64,000 bases of DNA from contig CP129482.1 of assembly GCA_030583925.1 (NCBI GenBank), positions 620,001-684,000 of the forward strand. The letters run 5' to 3'. A program made the translations under genes and the position numbers. How positions within the stretch are numbered: position 1 is the first letter of the stretch; each line of letters starts with the position of its first letter. The notes below the pieces were generated by a model. It searched no databases, was not told the DNA's origin, and worked only from the letters and a program-made list of their open reading frames with translations. This DNA is from Anaerolineales bacterium (GTDB lineage: Bacteria; Chloroflexota; Anaerolineae; Anaerolineales; Villigracilaceae). This document shows, in pieces, positions 50,144-59,349 of this stretch.

Positions 50144-51090
50144 AATACACCGTCCTGTTCACCGCGCCCTACATGATTCCCTTTGTGGAACGCTTCAAAC
50201 CCGTATTCGCAAAATACGACATCGAGTTGATCGTGCCTCACGTGCGCGAGCGCATGGAAGAAGAAGACTTGATGAAATACGCGGGTCAATTCGACGGGGC
50301 GATCTGCGGGGATGACCGCTACACCGCGCGCGTCATCGAAGCCTGCGCGCCGCGCCTCAAAGTCATTTCCAAGTGGGGGACGGGCATCGATTCTCTCGAC
50401 GCTTCAGCCTGCGCACGCCACGGCGTGAAGATTGGACGCACCCCCAACGCCTTCACCACTCCCGTAGCGGATACCGTCCTCGGCTACATGCTCGCCTTCG
50501 CCCGCCGCCAACCGTGGATGGACAAAGAAATGAAAAGCGGTAAATGGGAAAAGATTCCAGGCAAAGCGTTGAGCGAGTGTACCCTCGGCGTGATCGGCGT
50601 CGGCAACATCGGCAAAGCGGTGACTCGCCGTGCACGGGCGTTTGGAATGAAAGTTTACGGCAACGACATTGTTGAGATAGATCACGTCTTCATCACGGAA
50701 ACTGGCATCGAAATGACTAGTCTCCAGTCTCTAGTCTCTAATTCTGACTTCGTCTCCGTCAACTGCGATCTCAATCCATCTTCGCATCACCTCATGAACT
50801 CCGAGACGTTCGCACTGATGAAACCAACCGCCATCCTCATCAACGCCGCGCGCGGACCCATCGTCGACGAGAATGCGCTGATCGAGGCGTTGCAGTCAAA
50901 ACGTCTGGCAGGAGCCGCATTGGATGTCTTCGAGGTCGAGCCGCTTCCGCTCGATAGTCCGCTCTTGAAAATGGATAACGTACTGCTTGCTCCGCACAAC
51001 TCCAACTCCAGCCCCGCCGCGTGGGAGCGCGTACATTGGAATACGATTAAGAATCTGGTCGAGGGGTTGGGGATGAAATATGAAGGATGA
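50140..51090 (+). CDS. D-2-hydroxyacid dehydrogenase (PGDH-like)
   Basis: A 316-residue NAD-dependent dehydrogenase: GVIGVGNIGKAVTRRA Rossmann motif, the catalytic Arg in NAARGPIVDENAL, Glu in the DVFEVEPLP region and a C-terminal HNSNSS in place of the usual catalytic HxxG, so the His is shifted or lost. Residues around GIEMTSLQSLVSNSDF come from a repeat-like insertion (50713-50746). It lies in the glycan cluster, so its substrate may be a sugar-acid precursor. Confidence 0.82.
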   Translation: MKYTVLFTAPYMIPFVERFKPVFAKYDIELIVPHVRERMEEEDLMKYAGQFDGAICGDDRYTARVIEACAPRLKVISKWGTGIDSLDASACARHGVKIGRTPNAFTTPVADTVLGYMLAFARRQPWMDKEMKSGKWEKIPGKALSECTLGVIGVGNIGKAVTRRARAFGMKVYGNDIVEIDHVFITETGIEMTSLQSLVSNSDFVSVNCDLNPSSHHLMNSETFALMKPTAILINAARGPIVDENALIEALQSKRLAGAALDVFEVEPLPLDSPLLKMDNVLLAPHNSNSSPAAWERVHWNTIKNLVEGLGMKYEG

Positions 51091-51100
51091 AAGAGGAAAG

Positions 51101-51859
51101 ATGAAAGAGGCGAGAGCGGTTTTGGTCACTGGTGCGGCAGGCGGGATTGGGCGCGCAACAGTTACCCTTTTTTCTGCAAAAGGTTGGCGAGTCATTGGCG
51201 TGGACAGATCGGATTTTGGAAATGATTTTCCCAAAAATGGCTTGTTCATTCAGTCCGACATCTCACGCGCCGAAGACATGCAAGCAATTTTCAAGAAGAC
51301 GCATGAGTTTACCGAGTCGCTTGATGCGTTGGTGAACAATGCGGCAGTTCAGGTGGCAAAACCAATCATAGAGACTTCTGTTGATGAATGGGATGCGGTG
51401 ATGGCGTCAAATTTGCGCTCTGTGTTTCTGGGAGTCAAACTTGCACACCCTCTGTTGAAAACCGCAGGTGGCGCGATCGTGAATGTTTCGTCGGTGCATG
51501 CGATTCAGACTTCGGCGAACATCGCCGCGTACGCCACGTCGAAGGGAGGACTGCTCGCATTCACGCGAGCAATGGCAATCGAGTTCGCTCCCGATAACAT
51601 CCGCGTCAACGCCATCCTCCCAGGCGCGGTGGATACTCCCATGCTCCGTGCGGGTCTCGGGCGCGGACACGTCGGCAGTGGCGACATGCAGGAACGACTC
51701 GATAACCTAGCGCGCAAAACTGTCAGCGGGAAAGTGGGCACGCCTGAGGAGATCGCCAGCGCGATCTATTTTCTCGCGGATAACGAGCAATCCTCGTTCA
51801 TGACGGGTCAAGCGCTGGTGGTGGATGGGGGAGCGACCGCGCGACTAAGCACGGAATGA
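51101..51859 (+). CDS. Short-chain dehydrogenase/reductase
   Basis: A 252-residue SDR: NAD site VTGAAGGIGRATV, NNAAVQ, catalytic Ser/Tyr/Lys in NVSSVHAIQTS...YATSKGG, and the C-terminal FMTGQALVVDGG. ATG 51101 with AGAGGAAAG ahead is preferred over ATG 51080, which overlaps the previous gene. In nonulosonic-acid clusters an SDR of the PtmA type is common next to the cytidylyltransferase; the same role here is inference. Confidence 0.85.
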   Translation: MKEARAVLVTGAAGGIGRATVTLFSAKGWRVIGVDRSDFGNDFPKNGLFIQSDISRAEDMQAIFKKTHEFTESLDALVNNAAVQVAKPIIETSVDEWDAVMASNLRSVFLGVKLAHPLLKTAGGAIVNVSSVHAIQTSANIAAYATSKGGLLAFTRAMAIEFAPDNIRVNAILPGAVDTPMLRAGLGRGHVGSGDMQERLDNLARKTVSGKVGTPEEIASAIYFLADNEQSSFMTGQALVVDGGATARLSTE

Positions 51860-51862
51860 GAA

Positions 51863-51915
51863 GAAAGAGGAAAGACGAAAGAGCAAGATCGTCTTTCCTC
51901 TTTCTTCTTTCGTTA
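51863..51915. repeat. Long GA/CT-rich hairpin after the SDR gene
   Basis: AAGAAAGAGGAAAGACGA pairs over 18 bp with TCGTCTTTCCTCTTTCTT around an 11-13 base loop. The GAAAGAGGAAAG unit also occurs just before the SDR gene (about 51085-51105). Confidence 0.65.
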
Positions 51916-51921
51916 TAACCG

Positions 51922-52740
51922 ATGAAGCAAACCCTCAAACGAATCCTTCCTCATCCGCTTTGGCAATTCAGCCGTGACGCATACGATTCTTTCCGACGTC
52001 TGCCTGAGTTGCCCGCCGCGTACTTTCACCCGTGGCGACGAGAGAGTGTCCGCCGCCTTGCCGCGTTGAAGGACGTTCACAAAGGCAGACGCGCTTTCAT
52101 CATTGGAAACGGTCCAAGTCTCAAGCGCACCGACACAAGCAAATTGAAAGACGAGATCACCTTCGGCATGAACCGAATCTATCTCGCCTTTCCTGAATGG
52201 GGTTTTACAACAACCTACCTCTGTGTGACAAACGATCTTGTCGTGGAGCAATTCGTGGGTGACATCAACGCGCTGACGATTCCAAAATTCATCGCCTGGC
52301 GTTCGCATCGTCATTTCAATCCCCAATTACTAATTACCCAATTACCAACATTCGTTTATACCACCTACACAGGACCACGCTTCGCAACCGATGTCCGCGG
52401 GCGAGTGTGGGAAGGCGCGACGGTGACCAACCTCGCGCTCCAACTCGCGTTTCACATGGGCATCGAGCAAGCCATTCTCATCGGCGTTGACCACAACTTT
52501 GCCGACAAAGGCGAAGCGAACAAGACCGTCGTTTCGCAAGGCGACGACCCGAATCACTTCATGCCGAATTATTTTGGCAAGGGCGTGAGGTGGCAACTGC
52601 CAGACTTGGACACCTCCGAGATCGGGTATGCGCTCGCGCGCGACGCCTACCGCAAAGCAGGACGCGAAGTAGTGGATGCAACCGTCGGCGGGAAGTTGAC
52701 GATATTTCCAAAAGTTGAATATGAGTCGTTGTTTCAGTGA
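51922..52740 (+). CDS. DUF115 (MptE/Maf-like) protein
   Basis: A 272-residue protein with the DUF115 core: GRRAFIIGNGPSLKRTDTSK, FGMNRIYLAF and AILIGVDHNFAD. DUF115 occurs in archaeal pterin kinases and in Maf glycosyltransferases that attach nonulosonic acids to surface proteins; the glycan cluster favours the second. An in-frame repeat at 52322-52347 codes for QLLITQLP. Confidence 0.78.
   Translation: MKQTLKRILPHPLWQFSRDAYDSFRRLPELPAAYFHPWRRESVRRLAALKDVHKGRRAFIIGNGPSLKRTDTSKLKDEITFGMNRIYLAFPEWGFTTTYLCVTNDLVVEQFVGDINALTIPKFIAWRSHRHFNPQLLITQLPTFVYTTYTGPRFATDVRGRVWEGATVTNLALQLAFHMGIEQAILIGVDHNFADKGEANKTVVSQGDDPNHFMPNYFGKGVRWQLPDLDTSEIGYALARDAYRKAGREVVDATVGGKLTIFPKVEYESLFQ
52322..52347. repeat. 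AATTACTAATTACC-type repeat inside the DUF115 gene
   Basis: CCAATTACTAATTACCC then AATTACCAAC, in the same phase as the copy at 48224, so both proteins contain the peptide QLLIT. Confidence 0.7.
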
Positions 52741-52864
52741 TGTACTTGCCTTACGCAGTACGTCGCACTTTACCCAATGAAAGTCACTTTGATCTTTCAG
52801 GTGCGACGCACCCTCTGCGTAACATCAGTGAGTTAATTTACGCAATGCGCAATACGAAGTAGAA
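52741..52864. repeat. Intergenic repeat with TACGCA units
   Basis: TACGCAGTACGTCGCAC and GTGCGACGCACC...CTGCGTA form an inverted pair, followed by TACGCAA/ACGCAA/TACGAA units. No gene is seen. Confidence 0.6.
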
Positions 52865-53791
52865 ATGCTCATCTCCATCATCACCCCCTCGTTTAACCAA
52901 GCGCGCTACCTCGAGCAGACGATTCAATCTGTGCTGGGACAGGATTATCCGCACATCGAATACATCGTCGTGGATGGCGCGTCCACGGATGGGTCGGTTG
53001 TGGTGATCAAAAAATATGCGGACAAATTGGCTTGGTGGGTGAGCGAAAAGGACTCAGGTCAAGCCGAAGCCATCAACAAGGGACTGGCGCGGGCGAAGGG
53101 CGAGATTGTCGCGTGGCTGAACTCGGACGATTATTATTTGCCCAGCGCGGTCTCAGCGGCGATGAAAGTTTTTGAAGAAAATCCCGATATGGCGCTCGTT
53201 TACGGAAATATGCTCGCCGTGGACGAACGTGGAAATGCGTTCAATTCACTGACTTACAAGCAACTGTCTTTGCAGGAATTGTTGTGCTTTCAGATCATCG
53301 GTCAGCCAGCCGTATTCTTTCGCCGCGAAGCGTTGGAAAAGGCGGGAATGCTCGATCCTACTTTCCACTTTCTACTCGACCATCATCTCTGGATTCGAAT
53401 CGCCCAACACGGGAAAATTCTGCATGTGAATCAAACCTGGGCGGCGGCGCGTTACCATGCGGAGGCAAAGAACCGCGCCAAAGCGGCTGAGTTTGGACGC
53501 GAAGCCTTCCGCATTTTGGCGTGGGCGGAGAGTCAGCCGAAGTTGGGCGAGGCAATTCGACCCGTGGAAAGACGCGCCCGCGCGTCCGCGTACCGAGTCG
53601 ACGCGCGGTATCGGCTCGACGCGGGCGAGTCCGCATCCGCGTTGAAGTCCTGGATGCGCGCGTTGTTCATTCATCCGCCGACCGCGTTGGCGCGGTTGAA
53701 CATTTTGGCATCCGCTTTGTTGAATCTCACGGGGCTTGGTTTCATCCGCTCACTGTTCCTGTCGCGGCGATCGGTGCGGAGAAATAGTTAG
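52865..53791 (+). CDS. Glycosyltransferase family 2 (1)
   Basis: A 308-residue GT-A enzyme. LISIITPSFNQARYLEQTIQ start, DGASTDGS with nucleotide-binding Asp, and WLNSDDYYL with the DxD-type metal motif. The C-terminal 90 residues are basic and have a helical, possibly membrane-associated end. It is clearly paralogous to the gene at 56376. It would transfer a sugar onto the surface glycan. Confidence 0.9.
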   Translation: MLISIITPSFNQARYLEQTIQSVLGQDYPHIEYIVVDGASTDGSVVVIKKYADKLAWWVSEKDSGQAEAINKGLARAKGEIVAWLNSDDYYLPSAVSAAMKVFEENPDMALVYGNMLAVDERGNAFNSLTYKQLSLQELLCFQIIGQPAVFFRREALEKAGMLDPTFHFLLDHHLWIRIAQHGKILHVNQTWAAARYHAEAKNRAKAAEFGREAFRILAWAESQPKLGEAIRPVERRARASAYRVDARYRLDAGESASALKSWMRALFIHPPTALARLNILASALLNLTGLGFIRSLFLSRRSVRRNS

Positions 53792-53848
53792 CCACAGAGA
53801 TCGCTGAGTTCTTTGAGAAAATTCTCAATAATCTCTGTGGCTTAACTT
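53791..53848. repeat. Palindromic TTAGCCACAGAGAT repeat
   Basis: TTAGCCACAGAGAT and ATCTCTGTGGCTTAA are inverted ends around GAGAAAATTCTC, placed between two genes. Confidence 0.7.
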
Positions 53849-53926
53849 TTGTCGTGTTCTGTGTTGAAAATGCGCGCAAGGCGGGTATGTTATACTGAAT
53901 CACAACATGAAGAGGTTGATGAACGA

Positions 53927-55417
53927 ATGAGTTTGAAGAATTCGAGCGCCGCGCAAGGGCAACGCGAGGCGATCCAAAAAAATCCAGGTTGGGTAACGGT
54001 TTTATTTTTTCTCGGCGCGTTGAGCACGTGTGTGCCGTTGGCGGTGTATGCGTATTTGGGAACGTTCTCGCGCTATCTCGCCGACGATTACTGCGCCTCG
54101 ACGTATTTGTACTCGTCGCAAAATATTGTGGAAGCCACACTGCGGGCGTATTCGTTATGGGGGAACAGTTACTCGCGCTTGATGTTCTCGCAATTGATCG
54201 AGTTGGGCGGGGTGAACGGCATTCGCGCGATGGCGGGTGTGGAACTTTTTCTATGGGCGTTGTTGTTGACATGGATGTTTGCCGAGGCGGCGAAACTTTT
54301 GCGCGTCCGCATCACGACGTTCGGCTATGTATGGCTGGCGTGCATGACCATCGCGTTGAGTCTGTATCAAACGTCGGCGTTGTATCAAATCCTTTTTTGG
54401 CGCACGGGATTGATCCCTTATTCACTGCCGCTTCTGTGGTTCATTGGCTTGGCGATATTTTTTCTTCGTTATCTTCAAAAGCCGTATGCGAAACCGCGCG
54501 CGGTTCGGGCGGGAATTATTTTCGTTGTTTTGGTCTTCTTTGCGGGCGGGCTGAGCGAAACGACCTCGGGGATGCTGGTCGGGATGATGTTCGTCGCGGT
54601 GGCTTTGACGTGGTGGACGAAACCGCTTCATCAACGACGGGACGTGTTGACTCTGCTCACGGCAGGTTTGATCACAGCGATCATTGCCATCTCGATCACG
54701 GCGGCGTCGCCTGGCACATCGAACCGTTTAGATCGAATCATGCGTAGTTCACCGATCTACAACCCAATCGAGTTGGCTGGCGATGTGATGTTGTACACGT
54801 CCCAATTTTTATTTGAGACGATCAAATCGTATCCGTCATTGATTCTCGTCGCGCTGATGGTTTCGTTTTGCGTCATGTTCCTCACACTTTCCACGCGAGA
54901 CCAAAACGGGTCGCACATTCCCACGTCGTATTTGCGTTGGGCGTTGTTGATCGTGCCTGTCGTCGTGTTCATCGTCATCGGTTTCAGTTACGCACCGAGC
55001 GCGTTCGTGCGGACCTTCCCAGCGGCGCGGGCGCGCTACGCATCTCATTTTATTTTGACGTTGGGTTTGCTCATCGAGGGCGGCATACTCGGAATCATTG
55101 CGGCGCGCATGGGCGTGTTTGCAAAACAAAATTGGACTCGCGCTGCCGTTGCGCTTTTGCTTGTTGGGCTTATCATTCATCCGTTGCGTTCTGGGCCGCG
55201 CGTGTATTTGCTTCACTACGAATATGAAAAATTTGCCACGCAATGGGATGTGCGCGACGCGCAGATTCGAGAGGCGGTTGCCAACGGCGAGACCGATCTC
55301 GTCGTCGTGCAGTTGGACGCGCCAGGCGGCGTCGGCGAATACAAGGACAACCCCAAAGATTGGATTAACCGCTGTGTGGCGCGCTTCTACGGATTGAACT
55401 CGATCGTCGCCCCATGA
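53927..55417 (+). CDS. DUF6056-type polytopic membrane protein (2)
   Basis: A 496-residue protein with about 11-12 helices and the motif YLGTFSRYLADDYC after the first helix, shared with the protein at 46469. Both end in a similar soluble tail (DAPGGVGEYKDNPKDWINRC against a DGAPVGGIRDFDPPDK segment with ITRC), so they are true paralogues. ATG 53927 starts the coding region. A GT-C-like role in the glycan pathway is likely. Confidence 0.72.
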   Translation: MSLKNSSAAQGQREAIQKNPGWVTVLFFLGALSTCVPLAVYAYLGTFSRYLADDYCASTYLYSSQNIVEATLRAYSLWGNSYSRLMFSQLIELGGVNGIRAMAGVELFLWALLLTWMFAEAAKLLRVRITTFGYVWLACMTIALSLYQTSALYQILFWRTGLIPYSLPLLWFIGLAIFFLRYLQKPYAKPRAVRAGIIFVVLVFFAGGLSETTSGMLVGMMFVAVALTWWTKPLHQRRDVLTLLTAGLITAIIAISITAASPGTSNRLDRIMRSSPIYNPIELAGDVMLYTSQFLFETIKSYPSLILVALMVSFCVMFLTLSTRDQNGSHIPTSYLRWALLIVPVVVFIVIGFSYAPSAFVRTFPAARARYASHFILTLGLLIEGGILGIIAARMGVFAKQNWTRAAVALLLVGLIIHPLRSGPRVYLLHYEYEKFATQWDVRDAQIREAVANGETDLVVVQLDAPGGVGEYKDNPKDWINRCVARFYGLNSIVAP

Positions 55418-55433
55418 TGCGCTTCATTCTCCC

Positions 55434-56369
55434 ATGACGTCTGACTCGCCCACCTTCCGCGTTCAACCCATCCTCGTCACTGGCGCGCATCGCAGTGGCA
55501 CCACGTGGGTCGGCAGGATGCTCGCGCTCGATCCGCAAGTCGCGTACATCAGCGAGCCGCTGAACGTGTTGCATCGCCCTGGCGTTTTGCGCGCGAAAAC
55601 CTCGCATTGGTATCAATACATTTGCGAAGAGAATGAAGCCGAATATCTCGCCTCGTTCACGGAGTTGCTCGATTATCGTTATCACACATGGAGCGAGATC
55701 AAATCCATTCGCTCAATAAAAGATTTTCTGCGCATGGGACGTGACTTCAAGATTTTTTACGACGCGCTCGAACACGGTCAGCGCACATTGCTCAAAGATC
55801 CGTTCGCCGTGTTTTCGATGTCGTGGTTTTTGAAGCGATTCGATTTCAAAATTGTGGTCACGGTTCGGCATCCCGCCGCATTTGCGAGCAGTCTCAAACG
55901 CCTCGGCTGGAATTTCGACTTCAACGATCTGCTCGATCAACCTCTGCTGATGCGCGACCATCTTGAGCCGTATCGTGAACAAATGCGATCCATCGCAGCG
56001 GACGATGTGATCGGGCAAGCCAGCCTGCTGTGGACGATGATCTACCGCTTCGTTCATTCGACGGGGCAGCTGAATCCCGACTTCATCCTCGTCCGCCACG
56101 AAGACCTTTCGCGCGACCCTGTCAACGGTTTCCGCGACCTGTATGCCTCGCTTGGTCTTGAATTCACATCCGACGTGGAAAAGAAAATCCTCAATTCCAG
56201 TAGTTCCGAAAACCCGGCGGAACTTCGGCGCGGAAAGACTCACTCGGTCAAACTCGACAGCCGCGCAAACATCGAAAATTGGAAGAAGCGCTTGAGCGAG
56301 GAGGAGATCGCCCGCATCCACGAGTTGACTCACGATACGCTTCACCTCTTCTACCCCGAAGCCAACTGA
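55434..56369 (+). CDS. Sulfotransferase-family protein (1)
   Basis: A 311-residue enzyme with the PAPS 5'-phosphosulfate loop TGAHRSGTTWVGRMLALDP and the 3'-phosphate motif TVRHPAAFASSLKRL. It would sulfate a glycan or lipid. It lies 16 bp after the DUF6056 gene and 6 bp before a GT2 gene, so it is in the same operon. Confidence 0.87.
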   Translation: MTSDSPTFRVQPILVTGAHRSGTTWVGRMLALDPQVAYISEPLNVLHRPGVLRAKTSHWYQYICEENEAEYLASFTELLDYRYHTWSEIKSIRSIKDFLRMGRDFKIFYDALEHGQRTLLKDPFAVFSMSWFLKRFDFKIVVTVRHPAAFASSLKRLGWNFDFNDLLDQPLLMRDHLEPYREQMRSIAADDVIGQASLLWTMIYRFVHSTGQLNPDFILVRHEDLSRDPVNGFRDLYASLGLEFTSDVEKKILNSSSSENPAELRRGKTHSVKLDSRANIENWKKRLSEEEIARIHELTHDTLHLFYPEAN

Positions 56370-56375
56370 TTACCG

Positions 56376-57152
56376 ATGACTGATTTTCCTCTCGTCTCCA
56401 TCATCACACCCTCGTTCAACCAAGCGCGCTTCATCGAAGCGACGATACAATCCGTGCTGGCGCAGGATTATCCGCGCATAGAGTACGGCATCGTGGACGG
56501 CGGCTCGTCGGATGGAACCGTTGAAGTCATCAAAAAATTCGAGGGGCGAATCGGCTGGTGGGTGAGCGAGCAGGATAAAGGTCAGACCGACGCGATCAAC
56601 AAGGGGTTTGCGCGCGCGCAGGGCGAAATCCTCGCGTGGATTAACTCCGATGACACGTACGAGGCGGGCGCGGTCAGCGCGGCGGTGAAATATCTGCAAG
56701 AACATCCCGACGTGGGGATGGTCTACGGCGATTGCAACTTCATCAACGAAAGTGGACGCGTGATCGGCAGATTCAACTCGGCACAAACCGATTTGCAACT
56801 GCTTCGTCGCGGCTACGTGCACATCCCGCAACAGACCGCGTTCTTCCGCGCGGACTTGTGGCGGGAGGTTGGTCCGCTTGACCCGTCGTTTTACTTCGCG
56901 ATGGATTATGATCTGTGGACGCGGCTCGCGGCGCGCTCGAAGATTCAATACGTGCCGCAGTTGTGGGCGAACTTTCGCTTGCACACCTCGGGCAAAACCA
57001 TCGTCGCCGACGACCGTTGCTGGCCCGAAATGATCCGCGTGCACTACCGCGACGGCGGCTCGTTCTTTTCGATCATCAATGCAAAATACTTCATCCGTAA
57101 GTTAATCGCCCCCATTTGGAACTGGCGCAGAAGAAAAATGTTGAATGGATAA
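56376..57152 (+). CDS. Glycosyltransferase family 2 (2)
   Basis: A 258-residue GT-A enzyme (VSIITPSFNQARFIEATIQ, DGGSSDGT, WINSDDTYE). It is shorter than its paralogue at 52865 by the C-terminal extension. It lies directly behind the sulfotransferase. Confidence 0.9.
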   Translation: MTDFPLVSIITPSFNQARFIEATIQSVLAQDYPRIEYGIVDGGSSDGTVEVIKKFEGRIGWWVSEQDKGQTDAINKGFARAQGEILAWINSDDTYEAGAVSAAVKYLQEHPDVGMVYGDCNFINESGRVIGRFNSAQTDLQLLRRGYVHIPQQTAFFRADLWREVGPLDPSFYFAMDYDLWTRLAARSKIQYVPQLWANFRLHTSGKTIVADDRCWPEMIRVHYRDGGSFFSIINAKYFIRKLIAPIWNWRRRKMLNG

Positions 57153-57156
57153 ATCT

Positions 57157-57205
57157 GTTGGTCGAGTAGTCCCGCGATGCTTGTCGCGGGACGTATCGAG
57201 ACCAA
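57157..57205. repeat. Palindromic repeat (TTGGTCGAGTAG type)
   Basis: Ends GTTGGTCGAGTAG and TATCGAGACCAAC surround a perfect TCCCGCGA/TCGCGGGA hairpin. Confidence 0.75.
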
Positions 57206-57246
57206 CTGGTAACAAGTTGAATTTTGTAACAAGAGTTCCTACGGCA

Positions 57247-57287
57247 TGGTGGTTTCGATACGCCGCTTAGCGGCTACTCAACCACCA
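57247..57287. repeat. Palindromic repeat of the same family, 42 bp further on
   Basis: TGGTGGTTTCGATACG, then CCGCTTAGCGG, then CTACTCAACCACCA; opposite orientation to the preceding copy. Confidence 0.75.
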
Positions 57288-57301
57288 GAGTAAACATAAT
57301 T

Positions 57302-57952
57302 ATGAAATCTATTTTCTCCCCTCCCTCTCCCGATGATTTGATCCGCTTGCTGAAAGCATGGAAGTTTTGGACTCTCGGCGCGATCCTCGGCGCGGCGATT
57401 GGCGCGGCGGTTTATTTTGTCGCGCCTCCGCCATATCAGGCGCGCGCAACCGCGGTCGTTGACTTCAACCTCGAAGAAGCGTTTCCACAAGACACCGACC
57501 GACAATATTTCTATTATCTCGAACGAGAGACTCGCAAACTCGAAGAGATCGCTTGGTCGGATGAGGTGATGAATCAACTTTCAACCGAGTTTGGAATTTC
57601 CGTCGAAGAATTGCGCGGCGGAAAATTGGACTTGAGTCAACCCGCGGAGGGCGGCTGGCATTTTTATGCCAATGATCGCAATGTGCGAACCGCAGTGCAA
57701 CTCGCCTCCACCTGGGCGCGCTTGTTCACAGACGAGGTGAATACGAAAGTGGCAAATTCCGATGGATTGAATCCGTTCATCCGCGTGGAGATGGCGCAGG
57801 CGGAGAATTTGCCGTCCGAGCCGAGTCTGCCGATCAGCGCGTATATGTTGGTGGGAGCGATTGGTTTTCTAGCTGTCAGTGCATTTGTAGTTATGTTTTC
57901 CCTCACCCCTCGCCCCTCTCCCAATGGGAGAGGGGATGGGGGTGAGGGGTGA
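57302..57952 (+). CDS. Wzz-type chain-length determinant-like protein
   Basis: A 216-residue protein with a Wzz-like architecture: N-terminal helix (about 23-45), external domain with coiled-coil-like middle, and C-terminal helix (about 180-200). The usual C-terminal Pro-rich motif is not clear. The last 15 residues (TPRPSPNGRGDGGEG) are encoded by a CCCTCACCCC...GGGGTGAGGGG repeat that ends the gene and contains the start of the next one. It should control glycan length with the O-antigen ligase/polymerase. Confidence 0.7.
   Translation: MKSIFSPPSPDDLIRLLKAWKFWTLGAILGAAIGAAVYFVAPPPYQARATAVVDFNLEEAFPQDTDRQYFYYLERETRKLEEIAWSDEVMNQLSTEFGISVEELRGGKLDLSQPAEGGWHFYANDRNVRTAVQLASTWARLFTDEVNTKVANSDGLNPFIRVEMAQAENLPSEPSLPISAYMLVGAIGFLAVSAFVVMFSLTPRPSPNGRGDGGEG
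57900..57950. repeat. CCCTCACCCC palindromic repeat at the 3' end of the Wzz-like gene
   Basis: CCCTCACCCCTCGCCCCTCTC and an inverse GAGAGGGGATGGGGGTGAGGGG around CCAATGG. A related element lies in frame inside the dihydropyrimidinase gene (about 63122-63172). Confidence 0.8.
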
Positions 57953-59349
57953 ACAGAGTTACCCGCTTTCTCTGGGGCGCGGCGTTGTTTGCGTTGCCCG
58001 TCACCAGTTTTCGCTACTTCCCTGGCATGGGCGAAGGGACGCTCGTCCGTCCGCTGGCGTTTTACCCGATTGCCTTACTGTTGCCGATTCTGCTGATTCA
58101 ACTTCTGCGTGGCAAAACGACGTTTCCACGCGCGGGCGCGTTGACTCCCCTCGTCGGGTTTGGATTGGTAGTCTTGCTGGCGAGCAGTTTCGGCGCGTGG
58201 CTTGATCCGCTTCCACTGCGCGGACAGGATTACTTCGGGCGCGTCATCCGCGCGTGGGCGACGCTCATCATCGGCGTATCTTTTTTCATTGCCGCCGTGT
58301 GGATGAATCGAAACGAAGACGATTTGAAATTTTCCGTGAAATGGATTCTGGCGGGCTTCATCATGGATGTGGCATGGAGCGGCGTGCAGGCGCTCGCGTT
58401 TTACACGCCGATTCTTCCGAAAGTCACCGTGACGCATTGGCAACTTGCGTTCTCGATGCGCGAACTGGTGAAGACGAACCGTGTCTCTGGCATGGCATAC
58501 GAGCCCGCGTGGCTCGCGGGGCAGATCGCCACTGTGTATCTGCCGTGGCTGTTCGCCGCGTTGTTGACAGGCGTGCGTCTCACGCGCTTCAAATGGCTTG
58601 AAATGATTTTGTTGGGGTTTGCAGGTTTGCTTGTGTTAGCCACCTATTCGCGCGGCGGGTTGCTCACCGCTGGCGCGGCGACCGCGTTGACATTCCTTCT
58701 GGTTGGGCGCGGTGAATTTCGCAACGCGTGGAAGTGGCTCACATCGAAAAGTTTGGCTCTGCGTTTCGGAGTTTTGATTCTCATCCTCGGCGCGCTGGTC
58801 GGTTCGGGTTTGTTCCTCGCGCAAAAAGGATACATCGCCCGCCTCTTTGAATCGGACGCGGAAAGTGTGGAGGAATTCGTCATCGAAAATTCGGCGGGCG
58901 CGCGTTCGGCGTATTTGGTCAGCGCGCTCGGCGTGTATGAGGAGAGCCCTGTGTTTGGCGTGGGTTTGGGCGCGAGCGGATTTTACATGTACGACCGCTT
59001 GCCCGATTGGTCGCTCACGGTCGTGCCTGAAATTGCAAAACAACTCAATCCCGAAAGCAGGCTGTATCCGAATCCGAAAAACATGTACGCGCGCTTGCTC
59101 GCGGAAACGGGATTGATCGGCTTTATCTTTTTTGTCGCGTTCCTATTTTCGTTGCTTGCCGATTCTCTGAGCGCCTTGCAAAGCAAACTTCCGTTTGCGC
59201 GTTATCTCGGCATCGCGGGTTTGTTCTCGTGGATCGCCCTCGCCATCTACAACATCACGCAGGATTCATTCGCCACGCCGAACTTGTGGATCAATCTTGG
59301 AATCGTCGCGGGCGTGACGGCGTTTGGGATAAAATCGGAAACACAATGA
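57949..59349 (+). CDS. O-antigen ligase/polymerase (Wzy/WaaL-like)
   Basis: A 466-residue protein with about 11-12 helices and the large periplasmic loop near residues 285-380 of the O-antigen ligase family (SVEEFVIENSAGARSAYLVS, then an ENP-like PVFGVGLGASGFYM). It starts at GTG 57949, which lies in the repeat at the end of the upstream gene and overlaps its stop. It would polymerise or ligate the surface glycan. Confidence 0.8.
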   Translation: MNRVTRFLWGAALFALPVTSFRYFPGMGEGTLVRPLAFYPIALLLPILLIQLLRGKTTFPRAGALTPLVGFGLVVLLASSFGAWLDPLPLRGQDYFGRVIRAWATLIIGVSFFIAAVWMNRNEDDLKFSVKWILAGFIMDVAWSGVQALAFYTPILPKVTVTHWQLAFSMRELVKTNRVSGMAYEPAWLAGQIATVYLPWLFAALLTGVRLTRFKWLEMILLGFAGLLVLATYSRGGLLTAGAATALTFLLVGRGEFRNAWKWLTSKSLALRFGVLILILGALVGSGLFLAQKGYIARLFESDAESVEEFVIENSAGARSAYLVSALGVYEESPVFGVGLGASGFYMYDRLPDWSLTVVPEIAKQLNPESRLYPNPKNMYARLLAETGLIGFIFFVAFLFSLLADSLSALQSKLPFARYLGIAGLFSWIALAIYNITQDSFATPNLWINLGIVAGVTAFGIKSETQ

